Positions 25,199-32,719 of a DNA stretch of 64,000 nt are shown piece after piece. The notes beneath the pieces were generated by a model, which searched no databases, was not told the DNA's origin, and was given only the letters and a program-made list of their open reading frames with translations. Source of the DNA: Bordetella genomosp. 10 (GTDB lineage Bacteria; Pseudomonadota; Gammaproteobacteria; Burkholderiales; Burkholderiaceae_B); NCBI RefSeq assembly GCF_002261225.1, contig NZ_NEVM01000001.1, forward strand, positions 930,001 through 994,000. Reading direction: 5' to 3'. Position numbers and translations under genes: made by a program. Positions within the stretch are counted from its first letter, which is position 1. Every line of letters begins with the position of its first letter.

Positions 25199-26347
25199 AT
25201 GCCTACCATCGAATCCGTTTCCGTCTGCATCGCCCGCGTCCCGCTGGACAACCCCGTCACCTTCGCGACCCGCAAGGTCCTGGCGCGCGAATACTGCCTG
25301 GTGCGCGTGCGCGACACCGAAGGGCATGAAGGCCTGGGTTATTGCTACGCGGTCAACAGCGCCGGCCGCCTGCTGTCGGTGGCCGTGACCGACCTGCTGG
25401 CGCCGCGCCTGGTCGGGCAGGAATCGCTGCGGGTGGAAGGCCTGTGGCGCGAGATGTACCAGGAAGCGCTGCTGCTGGGCCGCGCCGGCGGCGTGGTCCG
25501 CGCGCTGTCCGCCATCGACATCGCCCTGTGGGACCTGAACGCGCGCAGCGCCGGCCTGCCGCTTTATCGGTACCTGGGCGCGGCGGTGGACGACCGCGTG
25601 CCGGCCTACGCCAGCGGCGGCTACTACCTGCCGGGCAAGACGCCGGACAAGCTGGCCGCGGAAATGGCGGGCCACGTCAAGGACGGTTTTCGGGCCGTCA
25701 AGATGAAGGTCGGCCTGGAAAGCGTGGCCGGGGAGCGCAAGCGCATCGCCGCCGTGCGCGAAGCCATCGGCGACGACGTGCGCCTGATGCTGGACGCCAA
25801 CAATGCCTGGCGCGACCTGCCGACGGCGCTGGAATACATGCGGGCCTTCGAGCCCTACCGGCCTTTCTGGATCGAGGAGCCTTTTTCGCCCGACGACATC
25901 GACAACCATGCCCGCCTGGCCCGCGCCACGCCCGTCACCGTGGCCACCGGCGAAATCGAGGCCGGCCGCTGGCGCTTCAAGGACCTGCTGGCGCGCGAGG
26001 CGACCACCTTGTTGCAGACGGACGCCACGGTGTGCGGCGGCATCACCGAATTCCGCCGCATCGCGGCCACGGCCGACAGCCACGGCGTCACCGTGGCCCC
26101 GCACGCCTGGCACGACGTCCACGCCCACCTGGTGGCCAGCTCGCCCAACTGCACCTATGTCGAGTGGATGCCCGACGACCACATCGTCAACTTCCGCCGC
26201 CTCATCGACCGCCAGCTACAAGCCCGCGACGGCCACCTCCTGCTCCCCCGCGAACCCGGCCTGGGCTTCAACTTCGACCCCGCCGCCATCGAAAAATACG
26301 GCGTAACCTACCCCGGCGCCCAGGCCCCCTGGCAAGTGGTGCGCTAA
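25199..26347 (+). CDS. Mandelate racemase / muconate lactonizing enzyme family protein
   Basis: This enolase-superfamily enzyme (382 aa) abstracts a proton alpha to a carboxylate. The KxK pair is K168/K170 (AVKMKVG), the metal ligands are D199 (LDANN), E226 (WIEEP) and E252 (GEIEAG), and the His/Asp acid-base dyad is H302 (APHAWHD) with D275. This is the mandelate racemase subgroup pattern, which includes sugar-acid dehydratases. The specific reaction cannot be assigned. ATG 25199 is chosen because the capping domain starts there (TIESVSVCIARVPL); its ribosome binding site is weak. It pairs with the Bug gene upstream. Confidence 0.9.
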   Translation: MPTIESVSVCIARVPLDNPVTFATRKVLAREYCLVRVRDTEGHEGLGYCYAVNSAGRLLSVAVTDLLAPRLVGQESLRVEGLWREMYQEALLLGRAGGVVRALSAIDIALWDLNARSAGLPLYRYLGAAVDDRVPAYASGGYYLPGKTPDKLAAEMAGHVKDGFRAVKMKVGLESVAGERKRIAAVREAIGDDVRLMLDANNAWRDLPTALEYMRAFEPYRPFWIEEPFSPDDIDNHARLARATPVTVATGEIEAGRWRFKDLLAREATTLLQTDATVCGGITEFRRIAATADSHGVTVAPHAWHDVHAHLVASSPNCTYVEWMPDDHIVNFRRLIDRQLQARDGHLLLPREPGLGFNFDPAAIEKYGVTYPGAQAPWQVVR

Positions 26348-26422
26348 GCCAGGCAAACACTTCCCGCGTAGCCGCAACTCAAGACCCCCGGCCCAATCGG
26401 GGACACCGCGGATCCGGGTCCC

Positions 26423-26545
26423 CCGGTCCGCTGGTGTCGCCCCTTGAGGGGAGGCGCGCACAGCGCGACTGGGGTGGGCCCCTCCTTCCGGTCCGCCGGT
26501 GGCGCCCCCTTTGGGGGGCCGCGCTCTGCGCGGTAGGGGGGGGCC
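26423..26545. repeat. Tandem pair of 58-base GC-rich dispersed repeats
   Basis: Two copies (26423-26480 and 26488-26545) match at about 45 of 58 positions. Each begins CCGGTCCGC, has a CCCC...GGGG hairpin, then a GCGCG...GCGCG or GCGC...GCGC hairpin, and ends in GGGCC. The same architecture recurs at 49661-49728. This looks like a dispersed structured repeat of this genome, possibly acting as a transcription barrier before the next operon. Confidence 0.6.
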
Positions 26546-26586
26546 ACCCCCTGCTGTTAAACTCCTGGCTTTTTGACTCGGGTGCT

Positions 26587-27312
26587 ATGGTGCAACAACC
26601 ACGGCGCACAGGTCTCAGCGGTCCGGCGCTCATCCGCCTGCTCGCGCGTTTGACGGACATCGAAGCGACCCCGCCGGGGCAGTCGACCACCGACCGGATG
26701 GGGTCCTGGCTGGCCTGGACCGACGCCATCGCGCTGTCGGCCGCCCTGGATGGCGACCCGCCGGTGGTTCCGGCCAGCGCGCGGGGAGAGGATGGCGAAG
26801 AATCGCGCGCCTGTGCCGACGTCCGCGCTTACCTGGAAAAGTCCATCGAGGGCGTTTTCACGCCTCGCCGGCGCGCTTCGCCGACGGGCCGTGGCGTCCA
26901 GGTGGAAGAGCCGACGGATTTTTCCATTTATCGCCAGCGCTATCTGACGCTGCAGCAGACGATGGAAAACGCCATCGGCAGCCTGCGCGTGCGCCTGCGC
27001 ACCATGCTCGCCGCCAGCGCGGCCGGCATGGCGCGCCTGGCGGTGCTGGATGCCGTCATGGAGCGGGTGCTGGCCGCGCGCGAGCACAACCTGCTGGCGG
27101 GCGTGCCCGGGCTGCTGGAAACGCGCTACCGGGACCTGCGCCAGGCCGAACAGGACGCGCTCGCCGAGGCCGAGGCGGCCCAGCGTCCGCCGCCGGTGCG
27201 CGCCGGCGCGTGGCTGGACGCCTTCCGCCGGGATATGCGCGCCGTCATGCACGCCGAGCTGGCGCTTCGTTTACAACCGGTCGAAGGGCTGCTTGCCGCC
27301 TTTCGCGCCTGA
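26587..27312 (+). CDS. DUF3348-type protein, first gene of motor-like operon
   Basis: A 241-aa soluble protein of unknown function, which I take to be the DUF3348 family from its gene neighbourhood and general look. It is rich in helix-forming residues (MARLAVLDAVMERVLAAREHNLLAGVPGLLE; TRYRDLRQAEQDALAEAEAAQ) with no signal peptide or membrane segment. It lies 12 bases before the channel-like gene and is transcribed with it. Conserved company with that gene suggests a cytosolic accessory part or assembly factor. The start at ATG 26587 lacks a clear ribosome binding site. Confidence 0.7.
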   Translation: MVQQPRRTGLSGPALIRLLARLTDIEATPPGQSTTDRMGSWLAWTDAIALSAALDGDPPVVPASARGEDGEESRACADVRAYLEKSIEGVFTPRRRASPTGRGVQVEEPTDFSIYRQRYLTLQQTMENAIGSLRVRLRTMLAASAAGMARLAVLDAVMERVLAAREHNLLAGVPGLLETRYRDLRQAEQDALAEAEAAQRPPPVRAGAWLDAFRRDMRAVMHAELALRLQPVEGLLAAFRA

Positions 27313-27324
27313 TAACGGGACACC

Positions 27325-30300
27325 ATGTCCAAATACCTGATCAATTTCGTCGTATTCCTGGCCGGTCTGGCCGTCGTCGCCTGGGTCGGCGTGGGCTATG
27401 CCGGCAGCAACGGCCTGGCGCTGGCGGTCACCCTGCTGATCGCCGCCTTCTACCTGGGCGGCGTGCTCGAACTGCAGCGCTACCAGCGCGCGACCGGCAC
27501 GCTGGCGCGCGGCCTGGCCGACCTGGCCAGCCCGGCGGCCGACGCCGGCGCCTGGCTCGACCGCCTGCATCCCAGCCTGCGCAACGCCGTGCGCCTGCGC
27601 CTGGACGGCGAGCGCGTGGCGCTGCCCGGTCCCTCCATGACGCCCTATCTGGTGGGCCTGCTGGTCCTGCTGGGCATGCTGGGCACCTTCCTGGGCATGG
27701 TGGCGACGCTGCGCGGCACCGGCGGCGCGCTGGAAGCGGCCTCGGACCTGCAAGGCATACGCGCCTCGCTGGCCGCGCCCATCAAGGGCCTGGGTTTCGC
27801 CTTCGGCACCTCGGTGGCCGGCGTGGCGACCTCGGCCGCGCTGGGCCTGCTGGCCGCGCTGGCGCGGCGCGACCGCATCCAGGTCTCGCAGCAACTGGAC
27901 AGCCGCATCGCCCGCGATATGGGCGGCCAGTCGCAGCGCCACCAGCGCGAGGAAGTCTTCCGCCTGATGCAGCGCCAGGCCGAATTGATGCCGGCGCTGG
28001 TCGAACGCCTGCAATCCGTGGCGCAGGCCGTGGAAACCCAGAGCCGGACGCTCACCGAGCGCCTGGCCGCCGACCACGCCGCGCTGACCGCCAAGCTGAC
28101 CGGCAACCATGAAACGCTGAGCGCCCGGCTGGTGGGCGACCACCAGGCCCTGAGCGAGCGGCTGAGCGCCGGCCAGGAATCGTTGCAGCAGCGCCTGGGC
28201 GCGCAGCACGAGACCCTGGCCACCCGCCTGGGCGGCGGGCTGGACGCGCTGACCGAACGTCTCGGCGGCGGTCTCGATACCCTGGGCGATCGCCTGGGCG
28301 GGGGCCTGGACCAGCTCAACACGCGCATCGCGGGCGATTTCGAGGCCCTGAGCGGCAAGCTCGGCGGCGGCCTGACGACGCTGAGTTCCAGCCTGGGCGG
28401 CAGCCTGGCCACGCTCACGTCGACGCTGGGCGAGAACTTCGACGGGCTCAGCGAGCGCGTCGGCGGCCGCCTGGACAGCCTCACCGAGCGCGTGGGCGGA
28501 CGCCTGGACGAACTGGGCCGCGCCACGGGCGACAGCCTCGCCGGCCTGGGCGCCCGGCTGGGCGAGGGCTTCGACGCCTTGAACGCCCGCCTGGGCGAGG
28601 GGCAGGAAAACCTGCACCAGCGCCTGGCGGCGAATCACGATGCCTTGAACCAGCAGCTCGACAGCCGCCACGAGGCGCTGCGCGGCGCCCTGGTCCAGGG
28701 TCAGGCCGAGCAGGCCGAACGCCAGGCCGCGCGCCTGGAAGCCATCGAGAACGGCCTCGCCGGCCGCCATGCATCGCTGCATGAAGCGCTGACCGGCAAG
28801 CAGGCCGAGTTGAACGACCACATCCGCGCCGGCTTCGATACCCTGCAAGGCGCCCTGGTCGCGGGCCAGGCCGCGCTGCAGGAAAAGCTGGTCGCGAATC
28901 ACTCTGTCCTCGAAGAGAAGCTGGTGGCCAACCACGCCGCGCTGGAAGGCCGGCTGGGCGACAGCCTGGGGCGCCTGGGCGAGCAACTGGGCGCCAGCCA
29001 TGCGGAGCTGGGCGGCAAGCTGGGCGCCGACGTTGCGGCGCTCACGGATAAGCTGGAAAGCGGCTACGACAAGCTGGCCGGCAAGCTGGAAAACGGCTAC
29101 GGGGCCTTGAACGACAAGCTGGCCGCCAGCTACGAGACCCTCAACGGCACGCTGGCCGGCGGCCAGCAAGCCCTGGCCAGCCAATTGACGCAAGACCAGG
29201 AAAGCCTGCACCAGCGCCTGGCCCAGGAGCAGCAGACCCTGGCCGAGCGCCTTGCCGCCAGCCAGCAGGCCCTGCACGACCGCTCCGCCGCCGCCTACGA
29301 GGAACTGGCGGCCGCGGTGCAGCAGACCTTGCAGGAAAACATCGGCATCAGCGCCCGCATCGCCGGCGAGGCCATCCAGCCCGCCGTGCGCGCCACGCTG
29401 GATGGCCTGGCCAACGAGACCGCCACCTGGCGCGCCACCGTCACGGAATCGGTGCGCGAACAACTGGCCGGCCTGGCCGCGCATTTCCAGACCACCACCG
29501 GCGACGTCGCCAAGGTCTGGACCGATGCGCTGACGCAGCACCGGCAGGACAGCGAGCAACTGGCGCAGGCGCTGGGCGCGACGCTGGACCGCTACGCCGC
29601 CGCGTTCGAGGAACGCACCGAACGCCTGCTGGGCGACGTGGCCCTGCATCTGGAAAACGCCACCTCCGGCGTCACGCAGACCTGGCAAAGCGCCCTGGAC
29701 AAGCAGGAACAGGCTGGCGCCCAACGCGCCGAAGCGCTGCTGCAAACCCTGGCCCAGGACCAGTCGCAGGCGCGCGCCGACGCCGCCGCCCAGGAACAGC
29801 AACGCCTGGAGGCATGGCGCGAAACCCTCGCCGGCATGACCGCCGAGTTGCAGGAACACCTGGACAAGATCGAGCGGCGCGCCACCACCCGGGCGGAGGA
29901 GATCAGCGACACCCTGGCCCAGGCCGCGCGCGACATGGCCGCGCAGGCCGAGGACCAGGCGCGCGATACGGTTGCCGAGATCGCCGGCCTGCTGCAGGCC
30001 GCCGCCGAGGCGCCGCGCGCCGCGGCCAGCGTGATCTCGGAACTGCGCGAGAACCTGTCCGCCAGCATGGAGCGCGACAACGCGATGCTGGAAGAGCGCG
30101 GCCGCCTGCTGGAAACCGTGGCGACGCTGCTGGACGCCGTCAACCATGCGGCCAACGAGCAGCGCGGCGCGGTCGACGCCCTGGTGACGCGCTCGGCCGA
30201 ATTGCTGCAGGAGGTCGGCGTCAGCTTCACCTCGCACGTGGAAAACCAGACGGCGGCCCTCACGGCCCACGTCGAGCAGGAAACCGGCAAGCTCGCCGGC

Positions 30301-30621
30301 CACGTCGAGGCCGAGACGGCCAAGCTGGCCGGCATCGCCGCCCAGGTCACCGGCAGCGCGGCGGAAATCGGCAGCATGGGCGAGGCCTTCGGCGCCGCGG
30401 TGCAGTTGTTCGGCCAATCCAACGGGGCCCTGGTGGAGCAGTTGCAGCGCATCGAGACCGCGCTGGACAAATCGCTGGCGCGCAGCGACGAGCAACTGGC
30501 CTACTACGTGGCGCAGGCGCGCGAAGTGGTCGAGCTGAGCGTGATGTCGCAGAAGCAGATCATCGAGGACCTGCAGCAGCTCGCCGCCGCGCGGGCGGAT
30601 AACGGCGCCGAGGCGGCATGA
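27325..30621 (+). CDS. MotA/TolQ/ExbB-like channel protein with giant helical tail (ZorA-like)
   Basis: A 1098-aa membrane protein. Four hydrophobic helices fall at about 5-24, 30-48, 106-128 and 152-178. The third has LGMLGTFLGMVATLRG, matching the LGT-x-x-GM signature of TolQ/ExbB/MotA proton channels. The fourth has IKGLGFAFGTSVAGVATSAALGLL, matching their last helix. Everything after about 185 is predicted helical and cytoplasmic. Residues 247-653 are 37 uninterrupted 11-residue units, followed by more Ala/Gln/Glu-rich helix to the end. This is the domain plan of ZorA, the Zorya motor subunit. Related proteins are annotated as DUF802. It overlaps the OmpA-domain gene by four bases. Function is unproven. 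Confidence 0.8.
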   Translation: MSKYLINFVVFLAGLAVVAWVGVGYAGSNGLALAVTLLIAAFYLGGVLELQRYQRATGTLARGLADLASPAADAGAWLDRLHPSLRNAVRLRLDGERVALPGPSMTPYLVGLLVLLGMLGTFLGMVATLRGTGGALEAASDLQGIRASLAAPIKGLGFAFGTSVAGVATSAALGLLAALARRDRIQVSQQLDSRIARDMGGQSQRHQREEVFRLMQRQAELMPALVERLQSVAQAVETQSRTLTERLAADHAALTAKLTGNHETLSARLVGDHQALSERLSAGQESLQQRLGAQHETLATRLGGGLDALTERLGGGLDTLGDRLGGGLDQLNTRIAGDFEALSGKLGGGLTTLSSSLGGSLATLTSTLGENFDGLSERVGGRLDSLTERVGGRLDELGRATGDSLAGLGARLGEGFDALNARLGEGQENLHQRLAANHDALNQQLDSRHEALRGALVQGQAEQAERQAARLEAIENGLAGRHASLHEALTGKQAELNDHIRAGFDTLQGALVAGQAALQEKLVANHSVLEEKLVANHAALEGRLGDSLGRLGEQLGASHAELGGKLGADVAALTDKLESGYDKLAGKLENGYGALNDKLAASYETLNGTLAGGQQALASQLTQDQESLHQRLAQEQQTLAERLAASQQALHDRSAAAYEELAAAVQQTLQENIGISARIAGEAIQPAVRATLDGLANETATWRATVTESVREQLAGLAAHFQTTTGDVAKVWTDALTQHRQDSEQLAQALGATLDRYAAAFEERTERLLGDVALHLENATSGVTQTWQSALDKQEQAGAQRAEALLQTLAQDQSQARADAAAQEQQRLEAWRETLAGMTAELQEHLDKIERRATTRAEEISDTLAQAARDMAAQAEDQARDTVAEIAGLLQAAAEAPRAAASVISELRENLSASMERDNAMLEERGRLLETVATLLDAVNHAANEQRGAVDALVTRSAELLQEVGVSFTSHVENQTAALTAHVEQETGKLAGHVEAETAKLAGIAAQVTGSAAEIGSMGEAFGAAVQLFGQSNGALVEQLQRIETALDKSLARSDEQLAYYVAQAREVVELSVMSQKQIIEDLQQLAAARADNGAEAA
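28063..29283 (+). repeat. 33-base periodic coding repeat (37 hendecads)
   Basis: Within the channel protein gene, 37 consecutive 33-base units encode 11-residue repeats with Leu (or Ile/Val) at the first place and Leu again at the eighth. Examples are LGGGLDALTER, LVGDHQALSER and LVANHAALEGR. Register is kept without insertion over 407 residues; a few units lack one hydrophobic residue (456-477). Confidence 0.85.
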
Positions 30622-31832
30622 GCGACGATATCGACGCCGGCGTCGAGACTTCCGCGCCGACCTGGGCCGTCTTCGGCGACCTGATGTCGGTGTTGCTGGG
30701 CTCCTTCGTCCTGGTGCTGCTGGGCGTGATCGGCATGCAACTGGACCTGAGCAGCAAGCTGCGGGAAGAGGTCAAGCAACGCCAGGAAGAAGCGCAGCGC
30801 CGCCAGACGCTGGAGGAGGCCCTGGCCGTGCCGCTGGCGCAGGGCCGCATCACGCTGGTGAACGGGCGCATCGGCATCAGCGGCAACGTGCTTTTCGCGT
30901 TGAACTCCGACCAGTTGCAGCCGGAGGGCCGCGAGGTGCTGCAAAGCCTGGTGCAGCCGCTGACGACGTATCTGCAGAGCCATGCCGAGATCCTGATGGT
31001 CAGCGGCTTCACGGACAACCAGCAGATCCGCGAAGGCAACCGGCGCTTTGCCGACAACCTGGAGTTGTCCGCGCAGCGCGCGCTGACGGTCACGCGCGCG
31101 CTGATCGACGCCGGCGTGCCGCGCGGCGCCATCTTCGCCGCCGCCTTCGGCGCGGAGCAGCCGGTGGCGTCGAACGACGACGAAGACGGCCGCGCCAGGA
31201 ACCGCCGCGTCGAAATCGCGCCGATCCCGCGTCAGACCGCGGATGGCGCGCCGGGGCAGGATAAGGACGGTGTTCAAGGGTCGGGCAAGGACGGCGTGCA
31301 GGGCAAGGGCGATGCACGGGGTCCGGCGAAGGACGGCATGCCGGGGCAGGACGGTTCTCAGGGCTCGGTGAAGGACGGCGTACAGGGCCAGGACAAGGAC
31401 GCCTCGCAGGGTCCGCGCACAGACGGCGTGCAAGGTCAGGACAAGGCCGCTTCGCAGAGCCAAGGCAAGGACGGCACGCAAGGGCAGGGCAGCATCGGTT
31501 CGCAGGGCCCGGGCAAGGATGGCGGCCAGGGCCAGGAGAGCGCGCAAGCCCAGGACAAGGGCAACGCCGTCCAGGCGAGTCCGTCCGCGCCCGCGTCCAC
31601 GTCCGGTACCATTTCCACGTCCGGTGCCGCCGAGGCGGCGGCTGGCGCGGCGGCGGCCGGCCTGACGACGGCCAAGGCCGCCGACAAGCCGACGCCCGCG
31701 ACGTCGGCCAGCAAAGCGCCGGGCAACAAGTCATCGGCCGGCAAGGCGCCATTCCACAAGGCGTCCCCACACAAAACGCCCGCTCACAAGGCATCGGGCA
31801 GCAAAGCCCACGCGTCCACGTCGCAGCGATGA
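30618..31832 (+). CDS. MotB/ZorB-like OmpA-domain protein
   Basis: The stator-like partner of the channel protein, 404 aa. One membrane helix (about 22-41) begins with an acidic residue, D21, in WAVFGDLMSVLLG. This corresponds to the proton-carrying aspartate of MotB (ADFMTA-like) and ZorB. A coiled linker (45-70) leads to an OmpA peptidoglycan-binding domain (about 85-200): ISGNVLFALNSDQLQPEG, VSGFTDNQQI, SAQRALTVTRALIDAGV and GRARNRRVEI. The last 200 residues are unusual: a Gly/Gln/Lys/Asp collagen-like tract (about 209-310), then an Ala/Ser/Lys/His-rich tail. It overlaps both neighbours by four bases, so the three genes are translationally coupled. Confidence 0.88.
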   Translation: MSDDIDAGVETSAPTWAVFGDLMSVLLGSFVLVLLGVIGMQLDLSSKLREEVKQRQEEAQRRQTLEEALAVPLAQGRITLVNGRIGISGNVLFALNSDQLQPEGREVLQSLVQPLTTYLQSHAEILMVSGFTDNQQIREGNRRFADNLELSAQRALTVTRALIDAGVPRGAIFAAAFGAEQPVASNDDEDGRARNRRVEIAPIPRQTADGAPGQDKDGVQGSGKDGVQGKGDARGPAKDGMPGQDGSQGSVKDGVQGQDKDASQGPRTDGVQGQDKAASQSQGKDGTQGQGSIGSQGPGKDGGQGQESAQAQDKGNAVQASPSAPASTSGTISTSGAAEAAAGAAAAGLTTAKAADKPTPATSASKAPGNKSSAGKAPFHKASPHKTPAHKASGSKAHASTSQR

Positions 31833-32605
31833 CCCGCGCCGGTAAGCCATCCGATATGACCCCCGGCGCGACGCCCGACGCAGCGCCCGACGCGACGCCC
31901 GACGCAGCGCCCGACGCGGCGCCCGACACGCCGCCAGCCCCGACGCCGGAAGCGCGGCTTGCCGCCTGGCGCGAGCAGGGTTGGGAGCGCCTGGACCCCG
32001 TCGCTTTCTTCTTCATGGAAGCCCTTGCCCGCCGCACCGCCGCGCACGAAGGCGAAGCGCGGCAGCGCCTGGATGCGCGCATGGCGGATCTGATCAAGGC
32101 ATACGCGGCGCGTATCGAAAAGGAAACGGGGGAAAATTCCACGGACGCGGCGTCCAGGCCATCCCCTGCCGCCCCGACGCCCCTGGCCGCGCTGCGCGAC
32201 GAACTGACCGGCCAGGCGGCCGGCAACAGGTCCGCGCTACCCTGGACCGCGCACTATCCCGAGCTGCCGCTGCTCGACGAATTCCAGCAGCTCTGGTCGC
32301 GCGTCAGCGCCTCCCTGCGCGTGCAGGAATCGCAATTCCAGGTCCCGGACAATGCCGGCCCGCTGAACTCCAGCCACCTGGTGCACCGTTCGCTGACCTT
32401 GATGCGCGAACTCGCGCCCGGCTACCTGCATCACTTCCTGGCCTATGTCGACGTGCTGTCATGGCTCGAACCCATGGTCGTGCCCGCGCTGCCCCAGCGC
32501 GACGCCAAGCCCGCCGCCAAGGCCTCCGCCAAGACCGCCGGCGCCCGCAAGACCGCCACGAAATCCACCCGCAAATCCACGCGGGCCAAGCCGGGCGGCA
32601 ACTGA
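31829..32605 (+). CDS. DUF2894-type protein, last gene of motor-like operon
   Basis: A 258-aa protein with no signal peptide or membrane helix. It starts with a Pro/Asp/Ala repeat (PDAAPDATPDAAPDAAPD), has a helical central part (ARLAAWREQGWERLDPVAFFFMEALARR; LHHFLAYVDVLSWLEP) and ends in a strongly basic tail (KTATKSTRKSTRAK). I place it in the DUF2894 family from its position beside the OmpA-domain protein; function is unknown. The basic tail could bind nucleic acid or an acidic partner. The stop-start overlap with the previous gene implies fixed stoichiometry with the motor subunits. Confidence 0.72.
   Translation: MTRAGKPSDMTPGATPDAAPDATPDAAPDAAPDTPPAPTPEARLAAWREQGWERLDPVAFFFMEALARRTAAHEGEARQRLDARMADLIKAYAARIEKETGENSTDAASRPSPAAPTPLAALRDELTGQAAGNRSALPWTAHYPELPLLDEFQQLWSRVSASLRVQESQFQVPDNAGPLNSSHLVHRSLTLMRELAPGYLHHFLAYVDVLSWLEPMVVPALPQRDAKPAAKASAKTAGARKTATKSTRKSTRAKPGGN
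31868..31927 (+). repeat. 24-base tandem duplication in DUF2894-type gene
   Basis: GCGACGCCCGACGCAGCG plus CCCGAC is repeated exactly twice (31868-31891, 31892-31915), followed by a half copy (31916-31927). It encodes the PDA(T/A) repeats of the N-terminus. Copy number may vary between strains. Confidence 0.7.
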
Positions 32606-32719
32606 CACCTGGCGCTTCGCTCCGCCGATCCAGGCATGCGTCCGGGGAGCATCGCGGCCTTTCCGAAACCGCGCCGCGTCGGCACACCGCCGCCGCAACA
32701 GCAGCAGCCTCCGCCGCGC

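Noticed and set aside
26423..26545. Insertion sequence remnant
   Set aside because: There is no transposase fragment or terminal inverted repeats; the pair looks like a structured dispersed repeat instead.
28063..29283. CRISPR-like or noncoding tandem array
   Set aside because: The 33-base period is a protein-level repeat with diverged codons in an open frame; there are no conserved direct repeats with unique spacers.
27271..30495. 1074-codon open frame antisense to the channel-protein gene
   Set aside because: It mirrors the strong codon bias and repeats of the sense gene, has no family similarity, and the sense gene has clear membrane and repeat structure.
26587..32605. A complete Zorya defence system
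   Set aside because: Only ZorA- and ZorB-like genes are present. No ZorC, ZorD helicase or ZorE nuclease motif is found in the flanking genes, so the operon is called motor-like only.
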